Source: Stenotrophomonas indicatrix (lineage in GTDB: Bacteria; Pseudomonadota; Gammaproteobacteria; Xanthomonadales; Xanthomonadaceae). From it: 64,000 nt of DNA. The notes under the pieces are model-generated. The model saw only the letters and a list, made by a program, of their open reading frames with translations, made no database searches and was not told the origin of the DNA. The stretch spans positions 186,001 through 250,000 of the forward strand of contig CP168152.1 in NCBI GenBank assembly GCA_041545745.1. The letters run 5' to 3'. Positions 1-7,117 of this stretch are shown piece by piece. The stretch's first letter is position 1; each line of letters starts with the position of its first letter. The position numbers and the translations under genes were made by a program.

Positions 1-680
1 AACGTTTCTTCGATCGAGTCCTTGTCCGGCAGCACGTAGAACACGCCACCCTTCTCGAACGTGGGATGCACGATCTGCTCGTAGAACCCGGGCGAGACAT
101 TGATGCAGCCGTGGGTGACACGGTTGTCGTCCGGCGTCGCTGATGCCAGTCGTTCGCTGCGCTTCTCTTTCGGGGTGCCCGGGGGAAGCGGGTGCATCGA
201 CACGGCGGAATCGTAGTCCACCCACAGCACGCGTCCGGCGTCCTCGGACGGGCCATAGGCGCCAATGAAACGACCAGCCGGGGTAGTGCGGTCGTGGCCG
301 GGAATCGCGCTCAGTGCGAGCTTGGCGACGCCGGGTGCCGAGTGATCGCCGATGGCCGAACCAAACAGCGCTGGCGCTGCGCCGCGCAGCTTGCCGTCAC
401 CGCCGAAGACCAGGACCTGCGCAGCAGCCTTGTCCATGATTGCGAACGGATAGCCCTGGTTGTCCTTGCTGGCCACGACCCAGCCGGCCAGTTCAATCAC
501 CGTCTCGGATACTTCCTGGCCCTGCGGAAGTTCATCGGCGGCGTTCGCCGTTTCTGCGGCAGGTGCCTCTTTTGCTTCCTTGGCATTCTTGGCACTGGCC
601 ACGTTGGTGCCTGCCAATGCCAGCGCGATGGCCAGCGTGGCCGATACGGCCCGGCGAGCAGGGAATGAGTACGTACGAAT
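1..680 (-). CDS. L,D-transpeptidase (YkuD domain), 3' end outside window
   Basis: Secreted enzyme of the YkuD family, which forms 3-3 peptidoglycan crosslinks or links lipoproteins to peptidoglycan in the periplasm. The reading frame carries the family signature T-H-G-C-I-N-V (Cys about residue 192 as nucleophile) followed by S-P-G-F-Y; the C-terminus runs off the window. The N-terminus looks like a signal peptide: an Arg-rich start (R-T-Y, A-R-R-A), then a hydrophobic stretch ending A-S-A, then a Lys/Glu/Ala-rich linker. No ATG, GTG or TTG lies upstream of or at the signal peptide in this frame. The codon at the expected distance (7 nt) after a clean AAGGAG is ATT (680-678), so I start there. 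The coiled-coil lipoprotein gene lies just upstream on the same strand, separated by a terminator. Family assignment is firm; the start is an inference. Confidence 0.88.
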   Translation of the reverse strand, partial: MRTYSFPARRAVSATLAIALALAGTNVASAKNAKEAKEAPAAETANAADELPQGQEVSETVIELAGWVVASKDNQGYPFAIMDKAAAQVLVFGGDGKLRGAAPALFGSAIGDHSAPGVAKLALSAIPGHDRTTPAGRFIGAYGPSEDAGRVLWVDYDSAVSMHPLPPGTPKEKRSERLASATPDDNRVTHGCINVSPGFYEQIVHPTFEKGGVFYVLPDKDSIEET

Positions 681-716
681 GGGACGGCTCCTTCGGATGA
701 CGACCGAGAGGCTGAA

Positions 717-750
717 AGACACCAGTGGCCGGCGAAGGCCACTGGTGTCT
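717..750 (-). terminator. Terminator hairpin after the lipoprotein gene
   Basis: A perfect 14-bp stem (717-730 with 737-750) around a 6-nt loop lies 35 bp downstream of the lipoprotein stop, followed on the minus strand by a short T/C-rich stretch. It separates the lipoprotein from the L,D-transpeptidase, so most transcripts of this abundant-type lipoprotein probably end here. Confidence 0.7.
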
Positions 751-785
751 GGTTCAAGCGTTCATCAAAGTGGGTGGGAGAGCGG

Positions 786-1055
786 TTACCCGCGCGGCTT
801 GCGGCCCGGGACCCTTTCGAGCTGCTGGACGCGGCCTTCGATCTGATCCAGACGCTGGTTGGCCTGCTGTGCAGACTGGTTGGCGGATTCGGCGCTCTGC
901 GCCGCGCCCTGCACCTTCACGTCAAGCTGGTCGAGACGTGAATTGATCGATGCGAACTCATCTTTGTAGGTGGCGCAAGCACCGAGGCTTACGGTAGCAA
1001 CGATGGCTACGGTGACGGCACGTGCCGCGTTGATTTGCTGCTTGGTCAGGAACAT
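786..1055 (-). CDS. Lpp/OprI-like alanine-zipper lipoprotein
   Basis: A small outer-membrane lipoprotein of 89 residues. The start at 1055 follows a strong GGAGG. Residues 1-26 form a lipoprotein signal ending in the lipobox S-L-G-A-C, so the mature protein begins at that Cys. The rest is a heptad-patterned, Ala/Gln/Ser-rich helix (I-N-S-R-L-D-Q-L, then A-Q-S-A-E-S-A-N repeats) expected to form a trimeric coiled coil as in Braun lipoprotein and OprI. The C-terminus reads R-K-P-R-G, without the terminal Lys by which Lpp is attached to peptidoglycan. A neighbouring L,D-transpeptidase gene makes a cell-wall link tempting, but the sequence does not prove attachment. Confidence 0.8.
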   Translation of the reverse strand: MFLTKQQINAARAVTVAIVATVSLGACATYKDEFASINSRLDQLDVKVQGAAQSAESANQSAQQANQRLDQIEGRVQQLERVPGRKPRG

Positions 1056-1361
1056 TCCACTCCCTCCTTCGTCTGGGGAGTCTGGAATATAGCGGCGTTT
1101 GTTCCCGCCGCTGCGAAGTGCTTTCAGCTGCAGTTGGAAGACGTGGATGTGCTGTGAAGGTCGGGCAATCAGCAAACCTTAACAAGCGGGAACAAGCGAG
1201 CTCTGCTGCACCGGTTGATGTCCTTGTGCCACTTCGATATCTCCAATTCATCAGCCTGAAGCCGACTCATGGTGTCCCTCTCATGGGGGGCAGATGATCA
1301 TGGCGCAACACGAGGGCGGGGCCAGCGTTGTCGGCACTGGTATCCGGCCCTGATTTCCACC
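1056..1361. other. Intergenic region upstream of the lipoprotein gene
   Basis: This stretch between the lipoprotein start and the hipA stop has no convincing gene. It contains a 10-bp inverted repeat, TTGTTCCCGC at 1099-1108 and GCGGGAACAA at 1186-1195, which may be a regulator-binding pair for the lipoprotein promoter. I see no clear terminator for hipA. Confidence 0.4.
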
Positions 1362-2735
1362 TCACGCCGGTGCGAGCTGTCCGACCATTTCATTGATGAT
1401 CACGTGCGTCAGCGTACGCAGGAACCGCGCTTCGCCCTCCACGGTTGCACCGATGTCGAATCGGTGCAGCCATTGCTCGTTCTCTCTCTGTGTTTGCTCA
1501 TACAGCGACCGGGCTTCGCCGGCAATGTGCTGAAGCTGTCGCATCAACTGCCTGGTGGCTGCCTGTCGTGTCAGGCCCAACGCTTCCCCTGCTTCCAGCA
1601 GATGCTGGAAGCGCATGTCGCGGAAATGCCTAATGCCGAGAATGGGCCATGCCAACTCCGAACTCTCGGGCCAGCGGGCGCCCTCACCCTCGTATGCGCC
1701 GCTCTCATAGCATGCGGTGGAGAGCAGGTCATAGTGCGGCGCCAGCTCGATGCCCGCATTGTCGACCAAGAAGCTCAGGTTCTTCAGGTGGGCATCGTTG
1801 TTGCCGGTGAGTACATTGAAGACCAGCCAGTCGAACAGCCGCATGCGTGTTCTCAGCTTGCTTCTGCACTGCTGGACGATAGCGGCCAATGTCTCGATGC
1901 TGCCAAGCGCGTACTTGAAGCTGCCGGCCAGGTTCAGCAGCTGGCATGCATCGATCGCGTGCCGGCGATGAATGGCGCTGGGGGTGATGACACGATCAAA
2001 GCGCTCGATGATGAAGACCGGCTCCGGCACGTAGCGCCGTTCCACATGCGGAACCAGCAGGCCCATGCGCTGCGCAAGGCGCATCACGAACCATTCATTG
2101 GCCACGCTGTGCGGGTAACCCGCGCTGGTGCTGTCTGGCTTGAGAATATGGCTCGAGGGCTGGGTGCCCAGCGGTTGGTAGATGTGTCCCGCGCGCTCGA
2201 TGATTGCCAGCTTGTGCTGGGCGCCGGCCAGCGACATGCGCTTGGCGGCACCTGCGGCCAAGGATGTATGGGGCAACCCCTGGATGCGTTGTGAGAGCTC
2301 CGCATCGGGGAGGTCCGCAAGACCGCCTGGGGGGAGGGTCTGACCGGGTGGCAGCAGCGTAAGTGAGCCCGCAGACTCTGCGCCGTAGTGCTTCAGCAGT
2401 GCGAAGGCATCGGCACTGTCCAGGTGGGCGTCCGTTGCCATCAGCATGCGCTGCTGCTCTTCTGGCAAAAGATTGTCGAAGTACCACTGCACTGGGCGCT
2501 CGCTGCCGCCATCGATGATCGCGGTGTCCTGCAGCGGCAACGCGGGCGCCAGCGAGAAGGCGCTCGCGTTGGTCAGCCACTGGGATGAGTAGGTGAAGCG
2601 CCAGAGATTGGCGGCCTCGGCTAGGACGCCTACCGGTGTGTCGTCAATGCTGACTTGCAGTTGGCGCGGATAGTGGAGCCCAGGCAGCGTGGTCACCTTC
2701 ACAACATCCTTGAGATCGATGTGGGAGGCGCTCAT
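1362..2735 (-). CDS. hipA: HipA-family toxin Ser/Thr kinase
   Basis: Toxin of a type II toxin-antitoxin pair. In E. coli, HipA phosphorylates glutamyl-tRNA synthetase and induces persistence. The 457-residue length is normal. Visible motifs are S-L-A-G-A-Q-H-K (about 168-175; the P-loop-like region of HipA), F-I-I-E-R-F-D-R (241-248), the catalytic loop G-N-N-D-A-H-L-K-N (D314 as base) and the metal-binding H-Y-D (D336). All key residues look intact, so this should be an active kinase. Its start overlaps the hipB stop as ATGA, the usual translational coupling for this family. The target in this organism cannot be read from sequence. Confidence 0.92.
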   Translation of the reverse strand: MSASHIDLKDVVKVTTLPGLHYPRQLQVSIDDTPVGVLAEAANLWRFTYSSQWLTNASAFSLAPALPLQDTAIIDGGSERPVQWYFDNLLPEEQQRMLMATDAHLDSADAFALLKHYGAESAGSLTLLPPGQTLPPGGLADLPDAELSQRIQGLPHTSLAAGAAKRMSLAGAQHKLAIIERAGHIYQPLGTQPSSHILKPDSTSAGYPHSVANEWFVMRLAQRMGLLVPHVERRYVPEPVFIIERFDRVITPSAIHRRHAIDACQLLNLAGSFKYALGSIETLAAIVQQCRSKLRTRMRLFDWLVFNVLTGNNDAHLKNLSFLVDNAGIELAPHYDLLSTACYESGAYEGEGARWPESSELAWPILGIRHFRDMRFQHLLEAGEALGLTRQAATRQLMRQLQHIAGEARSLYEQTQRENEQWLHRFDIGATVEGEARFLRTLTHVIINEMVGQLAPA

Positions 2736-2995
2736 CGGGATGTCTTCTTGCGACGCTTGTCCGGGGCGGCCATCGCCTCTTCCGGGACGTCGATTTCGAC
2801 ATGCAGTCCCAGCTCATGGAGCACGGTGAACAGCTTGCCCCATTGCACCGTGGTGGTGCCGCGCTCGATCTTGGCCAGGAAATTCTCGCTGACACCGATG
2901 CCCTCTGCAGTTGCGTCCTGGCGGAGGCCTTGGTGCTTGCGCGCAGCCCTGACCAGTGGCCCCAGTGCTTCAGCGTTCTCCAACCTGATCTTCAA
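2732..2995 (-). CDS. hipB: HipB-like antitoxin, XRE helix-turn-helix
   Basis: DNA-binding antitoxin of 87 residues that should bind HipA and repress the operon. The XRE helix-turn-helix spans roughly residues 12-66, with G-L-R-Q-D-A-T-A-E-G-I-G-V-S as helix-turn-helix and F-L-A-K-I-E-R-G as the recognition end. The C-terminus is basic (K-R-R-K-K), as in tails that insert into HipA or are degraded by proteases. It is first in the operon and overlaps hipA by 4 bp. Four matching palindromes lie upstream. Confidence 0.88.
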   Translation of the reverse strand: MKIRLENAEALGPLVRAARKHQGLRQDATAEGIGVSENFLAKIERGTTTVQWGKLFTVLHELGLHVEIDVPEEAMAAPDKRRKKTSR

Positions 2996-3039
2996 GGGGA
3001 AATCCTCATGAGCGGGTGACTTTCTGTATCCAGCGGCAG

Positions 3040-3068
3040 TCTATACCCTTGAATCCTGATGATCGAAA
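3040..3068 (-). promoter_or_regulatory. Predicted hipBA promoter
   Basis: On the minus strand a -35-like TTTCGA (3068-3063) and a -10-like TATAGA (3045-3040) are 17 bp apart, giving a leader of about 40 nt before hipB. The -35 box and most of the spacer lie inside the first operator palindrome, so a protein bound there would block RNA polymerase. Predicted from sequence only. Confidence 0.5.
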
Positions 3069-3224
3069 GGATTTTGCGTCGAATCCCATTGCTTTCACTA
3101 GAATCCTTATCATCGTGAGGATTTCTTTAGAAAGATGCTCGACTCCCGAAAAATCCTCAAGAAAGTCAGGATTTCTTTGAAAAGAAACAGAACGTACGAA
3201 GAATCCTTGTGGATATAAGGATTT
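3052..3224. promoter_or_regulatory. Four hipBA operator palindromes, AATCC-N12-GGATT
   Basis: Four 22-bp sites share AATCC-N12-GGATT: 3052-3073, 3102-3123, 3152-3173 and 3203-3224. Start-to-start distances are 50, 50 and 51 bp, close to five helical turns, so all lie on about one face of DNA. The outer T/A next to each half-site (AATCCT...AGGATT) is also mostly kept, while the centres vary. E. coli HipB binds four related sites (TATCC-N8-GGATA); the spacing and half-site here differ. The distal site is about 200 bp from the Ax21 start, so Ax21 could also be affected. Confidence 0.75.
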
Positions 3225-3421
3225 TTTGAAAAGCCATGTAGCGCTCTGCTGATGGCGTATCGAGAGTTCCCTGAACAGGAACCTAATTCATGTACTGGTC
3301 AGTTCAATATTCAGGGCCGATTTCATCAACAAACGGATAATTCACACCTGTCGAACGCCCCTTCTCTCTCCCCCTCCCGAGGGGCGTTCGACGAAACCAA
3401 AATAATGAAAGGTGTATCCCG

Positions 3422-3997
3422 ATGATCAAGAATTCGCTGCTTGCCCTGGGTCTGTTGGCCGCGCTGCCGTTCGCCGCATCGGCTGCCGATGGCCTGTCGT
3501 ACAACTACGTTGAAGGCGGCTACGTGAACACCGATGCCAAGGGCGGCGACGCTGATGGCTGGGGCGTGAAGGGCTCGGTTGCCGTGCACCCGAACTTCCA
3601 CGTCTTCGGTGATTACAGCAAGCAGGAAACCGACACCTTCAAGAATGATGTCGCCCAGTGGCGCATCGGTGCCGGCTACAACTACGGCATCGCACCGAAC
3701 ACCGACCTGGTGGCTCGTGTTGCGTACCAGAAGTTTGATATGAAGCACGGCCTGGACTTCAACGGCTACTCCACTGAAGTGGGCGTGCGCACCGCGTTCA
3801 ACCCGTACCTGGAAGGCTATGCGCTGGCCGGTTACGAGGATTACAGCAAGAAGCACGGTATCAACCCGGACGGCGAGTTCTACGGCCGCGTCGGCGCCAC
3901 CGCCAAGTTCAACCAGAACTGGGGCCTGAGTGGCGAAGTGAAGCTGGCCAAGGCCGGCGACCGCGAGTGGTTCGTGGGCCCGCGCTTCAGCTGGTAA
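3422..3997 (+). CDS. ax21: Ax21-family outer-membrane beta-barrel protein
   Basis: Small outer-membrane protein of 191 residues. A signal peptide (M-I-K-N-S-L-L-A-L, cleavage near A-S-A-A-D) precedes alternating aromatic/polar strands (Y-N-Y-V-E-G-G-Y, H-V-F-G-D-Y-S) ending in F-S-W with a terminal aromatic, the pattern recognised by the barrel assembly machinery. It resembles the Ax21 proteins of Xanthomonas and Stenotrophomonas. Early claims that Ax21 is a quorum signal were withdrawn; the safe reading is an OmpX-like 8-strand barrel. The gene is monocistronic with a strong terminator and is divergent from hipBA. Confidence 0.82.
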   Translation: MIKNSLLALGLLAALPFAASAADGLSYNYVEGGYVNTDAKGGDADGWGVKGSVAVHPNFHVFGDYSKQETDTFKNDVAQWRIGAGYNYGIAPNTDLVARVAYQKFDMKHGLDFNGYSTEVGVRTAFNPYLEGYALAGYEDYSKKHGINPDGEFYGRVGATAKFNQNWGLSGEVKLAKAGDREWFVGPRFSW

Positions 3998-4054
3998 CAA
4001 ACGCCTGTCGTTAGTGCGTGTAACTGGCGTGTGACCTCTCTCCCACACGCCAGC

Positions 4055-4086
4055 GAAGCCCGGCCTCGTGCCGGGCTTCTCTTTTT
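4055..4086 (+). terminator. Rho-independent terminator of ax21
   Basis: A perfect 10-bp stem (4055-4064 with 4070-4079), a 5-nt loop and a following TCTTTTT tract. A textbook intrinsic terminator 57 bp after the ax21 stop. Confidence 0.9.
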
Positions 4087-4112
4087 CCGGTTTCGCTTTG
4101 CCACAATGGGGC

Positions 4113-4880
4113 ATGGGCGAACCTTCCACTCTCGCTGGCACCGGCACGGCCTACCAGGAACACCTGGCGCCTGCATCACTGCGTGGCCAGTTCGGCCAGC
4201 TCTGGCAGAGCCAGTTGTCGGCCGACGCCAGCGGCAGCATCACCGTGCTGCCGGATGGCTGCGTGGATATCCTTTGGCGTGATGGCGCGCTGTTCGTGGT
4301 GGGGCCGGACCGGACCGCCGCACACCCGCAACTGGCGCCCGGTGCGCAGGTGTTGGGCGCGCGTTTTCGGCCCGGGCAGGCATCGGCTGCGCTTGGCATC
4401 GACTTGTCCGACATCGTCGGTCAGGCCGTGCTGCTGATTGAATTCAATGCCCGATGGGCAACGCAGGCTGCGGCCACGATTGGTGATGCCGCGCCTGAGC
4501 AGCGTCTGCAACGCCTGGCCGATTGCCTGCAACAGAACATGCCTGCGGCCGTGGCGGACGAACACACCCGGCGTGCGCATGTGCTGTTCGCGCATGCTGC
4601 CAGAGGCGATGCCAGCCTCGATGCACTCGCCGAACACCTGGCGATGAGCCCGCGCACCTTGCGTCGCTTCAGCCAAGCGCAGTTCGGTTACGGCGCAAAG
4701 TCGCTGGAGCGGATCCTGCGTCTGCAGCGGTTCCTGCGCTGCAGTCAGGCGCAGCCCGCGCACAGTCTGGCGATGCTGGCCGTAGAGGCGGGCTATGCCG
4801 ATCAGGCGCACCTCAGCCGCGAGGCCCGCGAGCTGTCCGGCCTGACGGCGAGTGCGCTGCGCCAGGAGTGGGGGCGTTGA
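4113..4880 (+). CDS. AraC-family transcriptional regulator
   Basis: Regulator of about 255 residues. The N-terminal half (about 10-140) resembles the small ligand or dimer domain found in short AraC proteins (L-P-D-G-C-V-D-I-L-W, V-V-G-P-D-R). The C-terminal 100 residues are an AraC/XylS double helix-turn-helix: D-A-L-A-E-H-L-A-M-S-P-R-T-L-R-R-F is the first, and A-V-E-A-G-Y-A-D-Q-A-H-L-S-R-E the second. A longer start exists at 4068, but it would lie inside the ax21 terminator, so I use ATG 4113. The VOC gene follows 69 bp downstream on the same strand, a pairing common for this family. The ligand is unknown. Confidence 0.85.
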   Translation: MGEPSTLAGTGTAYQEHLAPASLRGQFGQLWQSQLSADASGSITVLPDGCVDILWRDGALFVVGPDRTAAHPQLAPGAQVLGARFRPGQASAALGIDLSDIVGQAVLLIEFNARWATQAAATIGDAAPEQRLQRLADCLQQNMPAAVADEHTRRAHVLFAHAARGDASLDALAEHLAMSPRTLRRFSQAQFGYGAKSLERILRLQRFLRCSQAQPAHSLAMLAVEAGYADQAHLSREARELSGLTASALRQEWGR

Positions 4881-4949
4881 TGGCCGTTTCGTTCAAGACG
4901 CCGGCTCAACCCTGATCGATGCTGTGCGCTCCAACCACGGAGCCGCACC

Positions 4950-5318
4950 ATGAGCCACGCAGACACCACCACTGCCGAACGCCGCATCGACAACATCGAA
5001 TTCAACGTCGCCGACATCGCCCGCAGCAAGCAGTTCTATGGACAGGTCTTCGGCTGGTCCTTCACCGACTACGGCCCGGCCTATACCGAGTTCGATGATG
5101 GTCGTCTCAAAGGGGGGTTCGTCGCTGACGAGGCGGTGACAGCCACGGGAGGCGCGCTGGTGATTCTCTACTGTTCGGATCTGGCAGATGCACAGCAGCG
5201 CATCCTCGCCGCCGGCGGCGAAATCGTGCAGGCCGTGTTCGCCTTCCCCGGCGGCCGTCGCTTCCACTTCCGCGATCTGGACGGCTATGTGTTGGCGGTG
5301 TGGAGCGACCGGGACTAA
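4950..5318 (+). CDS. VOC-family (glyoxalase/bleomycin-resistance fold) protein
   Basis: Cytosolic protein of 122 residues with one vicinal-oxygen-chelate repeat pair: I-E-F-N-V-A-D-I-A-R-S-K-Q-F-Y-G-Q-V-F-G-W at the start and R-F-H-F-R-D-L-D-G-Y-V-L-A-V-W at the end. Such proteins bind a metal or small hydrophobic ligand. Metal ligands are only partly recognisable: Glu14-like in the first strand and no obvious final Glu. A ligand-binding rather than catalytic role is possible. It follows the AraC gene and may be co-transcribed and controlled by it. Confidence 0.85.
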   Translation: MSHADTTTAERRIDNIEFNVADIARSKQFYGQVFGWSFTDYGPAYTEFDDGRLKGGFVADEAVTATGGALVILYCSDLADAQQRILAAGGEIVQAVFAFPGGRRFHFRDLDGYVLAVWSDRD

Positions 5319-5336
5319 GCCTCGGCAAGCGCCGTG

Positions 5337-6266
5337 CTATCGGACCGGCTTGCCATACATCTCTGAAAGCGTGGCCTTGTACTGCGCCAGTGGCTGCAGC
5401 CCCATCGCCTCGCGGCGCGCATCCAGGCCTTCCATGTCTTCAGTAGGGCGGAGTTCCATCGCGCCATCATCGGCCTGTGTGAACTGGCTGCCATAGCGCT
5501 GCGGCTTGCCCTGCGCCAGCAGCACGCGGTCAGTCAGCAGTGCCAGATCGGCGGGATCAGCTTCTCCGGCTTTGGCGGCCTTCTCGATCAACGGCAACAT
5601 CTCGGCCTGGAACACGGGATCGTGATCGGCGTGCTGGACCAGCAGCCACGCGGCTTTGGCACCATCATGTCCGGCCAGGGCATACGTCGGCCAACCCTTG
5701 TCGGCTACCACCGATTTCAGCCAATCGGCGTTGGCCTTGATCACTGGAGCTGTCGCTTTGAATGCCTCGCCACCACCAGCGTCGACAGCCGCATGCTGTG
5801 CCGCCTGGTCGCGCTCGGCGCGCTCCAGCAGTTCCCTGCGCAGGGGCGCGTCCAGCAATGCGAGGCGCTGCTGCTCGGCGGCCAGCACGCGCTTGCGCAT
5901 GTCCGGCCACGCCGGGCCGTTGCGCAGCGCATTCAATCCTGGCCGATCCTTGTGCAGCAGGTCATCGGCCGACAGCCTGCCGCTGGGAAGCAGCGTGGCC
6001 ACATGGTCCATCGCTTTTCCCAGGTCGCCGGCCGCTGCCGTGCATTCAACCAGCAGCAGTTCGCCACCCTCGGGAAAATGGCCTCCACGTTGCAGCAGGT
6101 CATCCAGTAGGCGCGCACACCCGCTGAAGTCATCGGCACCATAGCGCTCGAGTGCGCTGAAGAAGGGGCCTTCGTTGCCGGCTCGAACCTGCATCGGAGT
6201 GGCCAGCAGCAACGCCAGCGCTGCAGCAACGGGCCCATGCCTCCATTGCATCGGTGAGTGGACCAT
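5337..6266 (-). CDS. Secreted DUF6624-domain protein
   Basis: A 309-residue protein of unknown function. I start at ATG 6266 because GGAGG lies 8 nt upstream; a longer ATG at 6317 has none. Residues 1-28 are a signal peptide (R-H-G-P-V-A-A-A-L-A-L-L-L, cleavage after V-R-A). The middle (W-P-T-Y-A-L-A-G-H-D-G-A-K-A-A-W-L-L-V-Q-H-A-D, then F-Q-A-E-M-L-P-L-I) matches the DUF6624 pattern; the end (R-R-E-A-M-G-L-Q-P-L) is also typical. It converges on the VOC gene and appears monocistronic. Confidence 0.75.
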   Translation of the reverse strand: MVHSPMQWRHGPVAAALALLLATPMQVRAGNEGPFFSALERYGADDFSGCARLLDDLLQRGGHFPEGGELLLVECTAAAGDLGKAMDHVATLLPSGRLSADDLLHKDRPGLNALRNGPAWPDMRKRVLAAEQQRLALLDAPLRRELLERAERDQAAQHAAVDAGGGEAFKATAPVIKANADWLKSVVADKGWPTYALAGHDGAKAAWLLVQHADHDPVFQAEMLPLIEKAAKAGEADPADLALLTDRVLLAQGKPQRYGSQFTQADDGAMELRPTEDMEGLDARREAMGLQPLAQYKATLSEMYGKPVR

Positions 6267-6407
6267 CGACTGCTTCCTCCGTGAAGTGTGTGGATGGCGA
6301 GCCTCTGCAGGCCGCACATCCGCAGGCTAGCAGTGTCATGGCCAGGCCTCAAATGATCGACCAGCAGCACGCTGCAAGTGGGGTCGCGTTGCCTCTACAA
6401 TCCGCCA

Positions 6408-6734
6408 ATGGAAACGCACATCGACGCCTACGTGAGGCAGGCCGACTGCAACTGCATCAAGGTGATGCTGTTGAACGGCCGCCCGCGGGCCCCGCTGCAG
6501 GCGCTGGGATTCAGCGCTGGCGAGGGAGATGCCCTCACCCTGCCGGTCTCCGACGATGCAGCCAAGGCCGCCGTCTTCATCCGCCTGCGTGACCTCGGCG
6601 TTGCCTTCTCGGCGGGCAGGGAGTGGTGCCCGGCCGACGTGTTCGAACACTTTCGCGATGGCGGCTTGCTGCATGGCGCCTACCTCCGGGTTGCGTGGCG
6701 CACGCCGCAACAGTTCACCGTGACCGCGGCGTAG
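6408..6734 (+). CDS. Hypothetical protein
   Basis: Protein of 108 residues that I do not recognise. It starts M-E-T-H-I-D-A-Y-V-R and includes C-N-C near the N-terminus and W-C-P-A-D-V-F-E-H-F in the middle, without signal peptide or membrane segment. Codon use (G/C in third position) is normal for this genome. ATG 6408 is preferred over 6378, which would begin with an unlikely peptide. It lies 9 bp before the broken gene at 6744, so the two probably formed an operon. Confidence 0.6.
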   Translation: METHIDAYVRQADCNCIKVMLLNGRPRAPLQALGFSAGEGDALTLPVSDDAAKAAVFIRLRDLGVAFSAGREWCPADVFEHFRDGGLLHGAYLRVAWRTPQQFTVTAA

Positions 6735-6743
6735 CCGCACAGC

Positions 6744-7012
6744 ATGGACGTGATCGAGATCGCCGGGGCGCATCTGCTGCGCGATACAGCGGATGACTGG
6801 CAGCTGCTGGATTCGGCCGTCTCGCAGGACCGCACGCGGCTTGCCTGCATCCTTCGTGTCGGGCAGCGCTTCCGCGTCGAGCGTTTCTGCGCGGCCACAT
6901 GCGGCCGCAGTGGCACGGGGAGTGGTGGTTGCAGCAACCGGAGCGCTCGATCACCGACAGCGGGCAGCAGGCACAGGTGCTTGCCGATGAGTGGCTGGCG
7001 CCCGCCGGCTGA
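6744..7012 (+). pseudogene. Small hypothetical gene with a one-base frameshift
   Basis: From 6744 (M-D-V-I-E-I-A-G-A-H) the frame shows strong G/C third-position bias up to R-V-E-R-F near 6886, then degrades into low-complexity Gly/Ser. A second frame is well coded from about 6887 (R-G-H-M-R-P-Q-W-H-G-E-W-W) to the stop at 7012. Inserting one C after TTC near 6887 (TTC-CTG-CGC) joins both into a single protein of about 89 residues. So a one-base deletion, real or a sequencing error, breaks this gene. I recognise no domain. Confidence 0.6.
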
Positions 7013-7117
7013 CCGCCGCGAACTGAGAAGCGCTCCGTCGCAGGCAAGGTCGTTCCGCTATGATCGCCCGCACATCGCCGCATGCGATGTGCCCGCCTCA
7101 AGCCAGCAGGAACCATC

